64,000 nucleotides of DNA from Cyclina sinensis (Eukaryota; Mollusca; Bivalvia; Venerida; Veneridae): contig JAAONU010000004.1 of NCBI GenBank assembly GCA_012932295.1, positions 9,176,630 to 9,240,629 of the forward strand. The letters are read 5' to 3'. Positions 56,201 to 64,000 of the stretch are shown piece by piece. The translations under genes and the position numbers were made by a program. Within the stretch, counting starts at the first letter, position 1; every line of letters starts with the position of its first letter. The notes below the pieces were generated by a model. It had not been told where the DNA came from, did not search any database, and saw only the letters and a list, made by a program, of their open reading frames with translations.

Positions 56201-59200
56201 GCCTGATCTCTTACGTATATAGAAGCCTTTTTTGTTCAAAGTGAGATCTTTTCCAGATTTTTTTTTATCTCCGACGGTATTCTCGCATGTTACAGTTGCA
56301 AACATATTAACCATGTGGTCAAATGATTCTCATCAAATGTATTTCTGTAAAGGCTAGTTAGAAGTATTCTATATTCTCTCACAGAAGATGTTCGAAGTCA
56401 ATGAAATAATAAACAAGGGGATGATTATGTGCATAGGGAACAAATTTCTGTTCGGATTAGAATTACACTTCTTCACGTGATCTGCTCCTAAATCAATAGT
56501 TTACAAATTTTGAAGAAGTGCTATGCAATGTCATTAATACCAGTAATATCAGTAAAATAACACGGACAGAAACATTCTTTTTTTTAATGATTAAATATAT
56601 AGTCTGTTTTTGCAAGTTAAAGAAGCTATTACAGACCTTTTTGATTAACAAAAAGTTTTGAGATATTATCTGTCATTTAAAAGAATCATCACCAGTTAAC
56701 CATTTGCTATGGTGGTATCATACAATTTACATACTAATTTTTGTTGAATGAAACAATTAAATCATGATTCATTGAATTTCATACCTGGAAATGTTGAGTT
56801 AAAGTGCGTCGTTATGTTTTTAATAAGACTGAATAAGAATCCTCTCTAAAATTTGGACAAACAAAATTAAATTATTCTTTTTCTTGTCCCTTTTTCAATC
56901 TGCTCCTCATGTTTGATGTGTTCATTTTTGCAAAGATTTTTATAGGGTTATCTACACCTTCAATCCGAACAAATTCAAAGACTTTTTGAAGGAGTAAATT
57001 TCAAAGTTAACTTCTTTTTCCTCAGATGAATTTTTCCTATTGTTGGCATACTTTTTACTAATATCTCATAAAGGTTGTCGTATAATAATGATTGTTAAGT
57101 ATTGAATGATATGAAAAAGTGACTCGTTTTACAAAAGATACAGCCCTAGATATTCACAATTTATATGGTCAATGTGTTGTTGAATGAGAATATCTTAGGT
57201 CATTATGAAATTTGGTACGTTTCTTTAGTATTTGTAAGTAATACTTGCTTGATTTAATTGTAAGCTTACCAGCTTATTTAGCGAAATAATATTTTTTTAT
57301 AAATATCCTGATCATTTTACTTGGTAAGGAAAATGCATTTTTGCATCTCTAAGATCGATGCCATTCTCACTTTTTTATGGAAGAATTTGTCGTTTTTCTG
57401 GTGTTTTTCTTTGTTAAGATGGAAACAAAATTGTTTCTCAGTTAGCTACCGAGACCTTATAAATTTCAGTGTGTTTCATTCATCAAAGCCTGACAGAAAA
57501 AGTTTTAGCGGAAACGCTTTTTTACACAGTTGATAAAAATGAGGATTTTTCATTTAACATGAAGCCAAACAGAGATGGGTACTTTTTACTTTAGAACAGA
57601 AAAAGGAGTAGAAGTTTTTTAACAGTTTTATTTTATATTGATTGAAAATAAACTTCCTAGTGTACTAGAATACATTTTCCATATTAGTCAACAATTGGTC
57701 TCGCATTTCATTTCATTGACATAGTTTGTTTGTTTGTTTGGTGTTTTTTTTTTCAGTATAATATCACATAATTTCACCTGATGTTTTAAGAAAAATGAAG
57801 CAAGTTCCAAAATCATATCAATATAACAAAATTATATGCTTTAATTTTTATCAAATTTCAACGGAAACGACCCCTTTTGTTACTGGTTTGTATCAACTTT
57901 CCACAATATTCTGCAAATTATAAGAACTGAATAGTTTGAAAAAATATTTCATATAACCAGACATCGTACTATTTCGATCTGTTTTTCTGCTGAATGATTT
58001 GCAAGCTGACACATAAATTTAGAATGAATTAAAACATCTGACTTCGCCCATCTAGAAGATGAACATTTTGTCAGGCTGAATTATAACATCATTATTATAA
58101 ATTTGTTGAAACCATAGAAACTGTAATAAACACCATACTGCGCAGACATATGTATATAATTTCAATTTACATAACTGTTGTGAAACACACAAATAAATCA
58201 AATGAGGGTGGTGAACGAGTGCTGTGTGTTCTATTAATTTGTAAGTTACATTTATTTTGTTTATTGGTTTTGACAGAAGGAAATATTTAAAACGCTTAAA
58301 AGTTATAATGTATGTTATTCATTTTTGTAGTATAATTTTATTGAAACTACCAAAATTATTCCAAGGAGTTGCGTGAACGAGCCATCTTTCGATAAGGAAT
58401 ATATTCTTTTCAAACTGCGTCGATATACTGGTTCAGTACTTATTCCTTTTGCTAGAACATTATCATATTATCAAAACTTTATCTTTGACAAACGTTATAA
58501 ATACATACTTAATGTACTGCATGTAAAGGCAAATAGATACGCAATTTTTAATCGTCGCGAAAGAATTTTGACGAAACGTAAATATGGCACTTAAAAATGA
58601 TAATTCATGTAGTACAAAACTTCTTTAAAATGGTGGTAAAGCAATCATTGGAACAAAAAAGATATATCCAGTACATGCACCATGGAAATAATTGACACTA
58701 AAGACATAGTTAAGATGAATGAAAGCTTTCTTAGCGCCAATTTTATATCAAAATAAATCAAGAAAAGTCCTGTACGATGTATATCTTGACATTCGGTCGA
58801 TGAATTAAGTCTTTCTTAATTGGAAAAAATACCCTAGTCAAGAGCAAACACGTTTCCCTGATTGTCTGTTTCAATGAGTCTCAAATGTCCTATAACCTTT
58901 TGTTACTATGTCGGAAGCTTTCAGATGTAACATAAATCAACCTATTTATGTCTTCTGAAGAAATTGTCTCGAACGTCATTTGAATAAGAAAAATCTCATT
59001 AACACATTGCCATGGTAATTGTGTATGCCTTTTTACTTATTTTTTTATTTCACTAAAAGCTTCATAAGCGTTCAAAGAGCTTTAGGACAGGAATTGAATT
59101 AACCAATTTTTTTTTTAGTTTTTCGTACCATTTGTTGATACGCTTACTGATACTGAAAGAAATGAATATTGAGACTTGTCCAAGTAATCATTGCTTCTCA

Positions 59201-59375
59201 TTGAAAATTAAATCAACATCAATTGAAAAGGAATAATTTAAAGAAAATGGCGACTTAAGTTTCGCGTTGAGACATAAAATAATAAAGAAAGGCGCAACTT
59301 CTGACCCTAAAAATGACAACAGATAGAAGAAACTTTAATTTTTGTTATATTTAACAAAGTTAAAGGAAAATAAAT
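53295..59375. other. Gene-poor AT-rich intergenic region
   Basis: I see no exon series, RNA gene or clear mobile element over about 6 kb. A fragment near 53400-53520 resembles 15280-15400. An open 73-codon stretch at 58373-58594 has no recognisable domain and is left uncalled. Confidence 0.5.
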
Positions 59376-59381
59376 TAAATC

Positions 59382-59400
59382 ACTCACACACACACACACC
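59382..59400 (+). repeat. (CA)n microsatellite
   Basis: CACTCACACACACACACACC. Confidence 0.85.
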
Positions 59401-59810
59401 CGCGGACACTCAAACGAACGCATGTACCATGCACACACGCATAAAGGCACGCATCTAACCATATAATGTTTTCGGCAAATCTGTCTTTTTTTCTTCTTTT
59501 TTCAGACCAAAAAGCAGGATAACCCCATTTATTTAGACGGTTAATTAGGTGTTTTGTTCGAGGGGATTCTGTTACACACCTTACAATAAATTGCCTGTAA
59601 TATTATAATGAAGGAAAAAAAGACGGAAGTTATATAAATTGCACAAATATTGCTATATAACTATTTGATAATTGACCGTCATTTAAGATGATAAAAAATA
59701 CATTAGGAATGAAAACGGTGACTACATACTAAAGTATTTGATAGATATTTGAATGAGGGATTTAATAAAATAAAATAAAAGTGTTAGTAAGGATTAAGGG
59801 GTGAACATAA

Positions 59811-59854
59811 GTGCGTGCGTGTGTGCGTGCGTGCGTGCGTGTGATTGTGTGTGT
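59811..59854 (+). repeat. (GTGC)n/(GT)n microsatellite
   Basis: GTGCGTGCGTGTGTGCGTGC and further GTGC units, then GTGTGTGT. Confidence 0.85.
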
Positions 59855-60111
59855 TACAAATTCAAATATTTAGAGCACTAAATTTGTATTGCGAGTTTAG
59901 TGTTAAAATGTGTTGTATCAATCTAAAGCATTGACTAGATGTCCAGGTATATAATTATTGAATGGGTACTTAAGCTACATTTTGTTAATGGTAATTAAGA
60001 TTAATTTTCACGTTTTTAATGCATCTAAGTTATTTGTTTTATTCGCTATCAAAAGTTTGGCATGGCAATAATAGCTGATAGCATTTTGAAAATTTCTAAC
60101 CGAGAGTTGTG

Positions 60112-60113
<2 letters not shown>

Positions 60114-60149
<36 letters not shown>
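60114..60149 (+). repeat. Poly-T tract
   Basis: An uninterrupted run of about 36 T. Confidence 0.9.
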
Positions 60150-60150
<1 letters not shown>

Positions 60151-60444
60151 TACTTGAAAATACATAAAAAATTTCAGCAATTTGATCCAGAACTTTTATT
60201 GAGCTTGATAAAGCTACTACTTTTCCTTAAAATTTCATGTTATTCATTCTTCAAGACTGAGCTGAAACTGGATACCAATCAATTTAAAACTACTTATAAC
60301 CCAGGCTAATTCATTATTTATAGAATCGGAACTATATTTTTTTAGATCAAATTGATATGATCTGTAGTTGTCTTTTGATGTGTTGTTATTGATTCTTTTC
60401 TTTTTTTTCAAATTTTATCTATAAATTAGAAACTCTAGGCACTG

Positions 60445-61290
60445 AAAGGGTGTGCTAAAGGCTGTTCTACGTCATCCAGTAGAACTGCTTTGTCTTCCGC
60501 AAAGAGAGAGAAATTGTGTTTAATACCAACTGTTTTATGCCCTTAATAGAAATGCCTTTCTTTATTTGTAGTGTTCATATTTAAGTGCACAATATAAATA
60601 TGTACAGATAGATGGGATCTCCTTGTCTACAGCCGCAACCTTTACTGAAAATAAAACAAAAACAAAAAATCGCACTGTCACTAGTACTGCTGAATGTCCT
60701 TTAAGATAAAATGGCTTAATTAATCCGTCTTTTCATTGATAGTTCAAAACTTAAGAAATCCAACGTTTTGAAAATAAAAAAGAAATGCTGTCGACAGTCT
60801 TTTCAAAACATAAAAAGTAAGCAAGAATGCTTTTAGTATCTGCAAATTCCTTTATGTCATAGATAAGTTTTATATTGTCTCCAATGAAACTACCTTTGAC
60901 AAAACCAGTTTGCTCTTAGTTTGTCCAATATAGTTTCAAGTAACCAGAAGCAATTTTATAGATAGTATTGAAGAGTGTGATTGGACGCCAATTGTAAGAT
61001 ACTGTTGATGTTTATTTTCCTTAGGGGTGCATGTTATTATCCCTTGATATAAGATTATTGACAAACGATTTGTTTTAAAACACTATTTAGGGACCGTAAA
61101 GGACCGTCCAAGGAACTGTCGAACTTTTTTATTAGTTTATAGTAAAGCCGACTGTTTCAGGAGATTTATCCTTATTTTGTTTGTTTCTGACTTCGGGGTA
61201 ACTGGTATTCTCCTCTTTTGTAGTAGATTCTTGTTTTGACAATTTAGTGTATGTTAGATTCCCTTCAAAGATAAATTTATTTTATGTTTT
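60445..61290 (-). mobile_element. Degenerate LINE reverse transcriptase
   Basis: Reading the minus strand with several frameshifts gives the RT blocks in order: EGNLTYTKLS, KDKSPETVGF, ITCTPKENKHQQYL, NWRPITLFNTIYKIAS, QTGFVKGSFIGDN, FEKTVDS (usually FEKAFDS), GCGCRQGDP, and FAEDKAVLLD in place of the catalytic YADD block. Stops and shifts throughout show a long-dead copy. The type matches L1/Tx1-like LINEs of invertebrates. Confidence 0.75.
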
Positions 61291-61299
61291 ATAACGTTA

Positions 61300-62800
61300 C
61301 AAAAGATTTTTTCGGCTTTTCGCCAAACTCGATCCATTTTAATCTTTACACTTTTTAGGAAGATGATGTACCAAAACTAAAATAGCAATCTCTATTTCAT
61401 TCCAAATAAAATGGTTTATGTTACTTTTTATTGAAGTGAGTACCTTGGAAGCCTTGAATCTGATATGGTTTTTCTTTCAAACAGTTACACATTTCTCGTA
61501 ACTTGTAGTCATTTTATCTACGACATTTTAGTATTAGTATCTTGATGCTATACCGTAGGCTTATCTGTATATGTGAAAAAGGCTCTAACTAAAATACTTT
61601 ATTGACGACAATTGCTTTAAAGTGTTCATTCAAACAACATTTAAAAAAAAAACTGAAAAAGACATATCGAACAATATTAAGATAAAATTGTCTTTCTAAA
61701 TAAAAAAAATGATTTTTTGACTTTTGAATTGAAATGTTATAGATACTAGTAGTTTCCTCAGCTTCAATAATGTTATTATCAGTGTGGATAAAAAAGTAAA
61801 ACAAATGCATATAAGAAAATAATACATTCAGAAAACACAGCCTCCCCACAAAGTCCAAAATAGAGAGGAAGAGAGAACATAGATTTATATATTGATCAAT
61901 TAAAACACCACAAACATTTAAAGAAAATGAGAACCCGCAAGAAACGGTCAACATTTGCCACTGGGGGTTTAAACCAGGTTCTACGATGCACCAACCTCAC
62001 ACTTGCCCCGACAGGTTTTAGTAAGAACAAAAATGTGCAAGTTGTCTTTGTGAATTATCTCCAACCCACCCATTAACTGAACAATGTTGCATGCAAAAGC
62101 ACACATACATATAAAAATAAAAAGCTAACGGCATTGAATGTCGAATGATCTTACTGAGACCAAAGCACTTGGAGTCAAATCAGCAAGAACACAGCGGCAG
62201 GAATAAAAGAAACTGATAGAGTTTCTACGTTCTTTTTAAGATTTCCCTAAAAACCTTCCAACCCCTGGGAGCTAATGGTGTGTTGCATCATGAGCAACAA
62301 TTGACATGTTATTCTTTATGTCATATGTTTAACTTGAAAAGATATATTTTTTTATAAATAGATATCAAATCCTATAAGTGTATTACAGTGTTCAGTAGTT
62401 TAATAAAACTGTCTTAAAGGACAGAATCTTCATTTTAAATTTCTTAATATATTGTTACCGGGTATCATATAAAACAGAAATGAAGAATATATCAATTTTA
62501 ATAAAATTTTAATGCAAATACAGGTTCACATTTTCAGGTGAATTTGTTATGCCGTAATAAGACCTAAAGAAATTTTATAGACTGGTTGACGTGACCTTTT
62601 CTGCAACAAAATATGAATGCATTTTGACCTACATAAATCAACTTTAATTGATAAAAAAATAATATTAGAAAAATATGTATAAAACGCATCCCTCTTAGTA
62701 TGGTTATTTGTGTTATCAGCAGAGACCAACAAGCAGGTACTATTCTTAACTTTAGTCTAACAATGTTTTTATTCTTTAATACTTGATGTTTTTGTTGTTG
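61300..62800. other. Intergenic, AT-rich
   Basis: No gene recognised. A tRNA-like piece on the minus strand at 61945-62010 (GGTTGGTGCATCG and GGTTTAAACCCC) may be a SINE remnant. Confidence 0.4.
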
Positions 62801-62805
62801 TTTGT

Positions 62806-63664
62806 TTGTTTTAGGGATGGGAACGCATGTTCGAATATTCAAATTTTCGAAAAACGACCGAATATTCAAATCTGAAAATCAAATTCGAATATTCCAAAAT
62901 TGATTCTTTTTCAAATAAAGCATCGTTGATTTTTATAAATGTAAGCATTCTGATTATGCAAAAATCTCAATCTGTTTGGTATTGTGTTTCTCTATCGCGT
63001 GTCAAAAATGATCCAATTAACAATAAAATTGCAATGCATAATTGGCAGGGGCAATCGTTACGGATTAACAATTTGCCACAGGCGTAATTGTGATACCTTT
63101 TAATCCTGTGTTCATTTTAATTGGCGCCCGTTTATTTCACAAATTTTAGAAGTTGTTTGTCTCACAATATTCAAGGATTAACATCATGTTTTACGAAAAC
63201 GAACAACCAGTCACGTTTATATCTCTATTGATATTACTTTTTAGTTGCCAAATCAGTTGAATGGCTCAAATATTTCCCTCATATAAGTTTATTTGAAAAA
63301 AAAATCATCCTCGCTTTATGTTTGATCATCGCTTCACAATACTGAAATAAGTTGTATGGGGAAAAAAAACAAAAACATGCACCCCTCTTGTGTTCGGACT
63401 TATTTCACGCGGTTTTTTTATGAACGAAATATATTATGTATTGCCAGTCACTTAATAAGTATTTAAAACTTCCATAAAACAAGCCATTTCTAGATAATAC
63501 ATAGCTGTTTCCCCGACAACGTACAGGTGATAAAACTGTACCAATGTTCGGATACCAAAATTCGGGTAACTGGCTGAACTGAAAAACAAATATTCGAATA
63601 TATTCGAATATGGCAAAGCGAATATTCGAATATTGATATTAGTATTCGTTCCCATTCCTAGAAC
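62806..63664. mobile_element. hAT-like non-autonomous element
   Basis: Inverted ends GTTTTAGGGATGGGAACG and (opposite strand) GTTCTAGGAATGGGAACG. Both ends are rich in TTCGAATATTCG units pointing inward. The AGGGATGGGAACG end with TTCGAATATTCG-type repeats is familiar from hAT elements. Target duplication is obscured by flanking TTTG repeats. No transposase is inside. Confidence 0.6.
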
Positions 63665-63730
63665 TTTGTTTGTTTTTTTTGTTTTTTTTTTTGGTTTTTT
63701 TTTTTTTTTTTGGTTTTTTTTTTTTTTTTG
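63665..63730 (+). repeat. Poly-T/TG low-complexity tract
   Basis: TTTGTTTGTTTT-type runs and long T runs directly right of the hAT-like element. Confidence 0.85.
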
Positions 63731-63753
63731 CATGCTTGCTTACTCGCTTCAGT

Positions 63754-63789
<36 letters not shown>
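63754..63789 (+). repeat. (GA)n microsatellite
   Basis: About 17 AG/GA dinucleotide repeats. Confidence 0.9.
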
Positions 63790-63793
<4 letters not shown>

Positions 63794-64000
63794 AGGTCTC
63801 TTACAAAGTACATGTTTTACGAAAATATATAAAGCAGAAACTCATATCGCAATGCCATATGGCTGTGTACTTCAAGAGTGTTAACGGCACTGGCACATGA
63901 CATCGAGAAGGGATTCACGTGGATAAATACATTATGAAGTGACATCAACCAACTCATTAATGTCTTCTTCAGATATTGTGTCACTGGTAACAAAGAATTC

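Noticed and set aside
58373..58594. Open stretch of 73 codons on plus with protein-like composition
   Set aside because: No family recognised, no ATG start and no neighbouring exons; not enough to call a gene.
61589..61954. 121-codon minus-strand frame rich in Phe, Leu and Ser
   Set aside because: Composition is that of AT-rich noncoding DNA; no domain or splice context.

Overview
The window is animal nuclear DNA, AT-rich and intron-rich. The genes are ordinary metazoan genes split into short exons with GT/AG borders. The interspersed repeats (elements with CGGACGGACGGA microsatellites, 'TGACCTTGACCTTTGACC' tracts and cores of about 150 bp) are of the kind I associate with bivalve molluscs. 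A bivalve, perhaps a heterodont clam, is my best guess; I could not test the species.

Three protein-coding genes are supported exon by exon. (1) Positions 33-14620, minus: the N-terminal 639 codons of a SPAG1-like TPR protein (dynein-arm preassembly factor). Twelve coding exons are present and the C-terminal half lies beyond the left edge. (2) Positions 19307-26987, plus: a complete eight-exon aldo-keto reductase of 336 residues with its Asp-Tyr-Lys-His tetrad. (3) Positions 37813-49576, minus: a complete eight-exon HPRT (hypoxanthine-guanine phosphoribosyltransferase) of 218 residues. SPAG1 and the reductase are head to head across 4.7 kb. The reductase and HPRT are tail to tail across 10.8 kb of mostly repeats. 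I see no functional link between the three genes.

Most other readable structure is mobile DNA. The largest group has a common plan: a 5' hairpin, a GTCC/GTCY microsatellite, a tandem core of 146-167-bp units, and a 3' hairpin followed by CTTGT or CTAG. This resembles non-autonomous Helitron/Helentron derivatives such as the Pearl elements of bivalves. There are also MITE-like elements, tRNA-derived SINEs, two LINE remnants, and a 3,097-bp element with 100-bp terminal inverted repeats and a 9-bp target duplication. That element sits in HPRT intron 1, and its target duplication overlaps the 5' splice site. It holds decayed PHD-finger-like, OTU-like and SGNH-hydrolase-like coding pieces.

From 49.6 to 64 kb I find no host gene, only repeats, LINE debris and AT-rich sequence.
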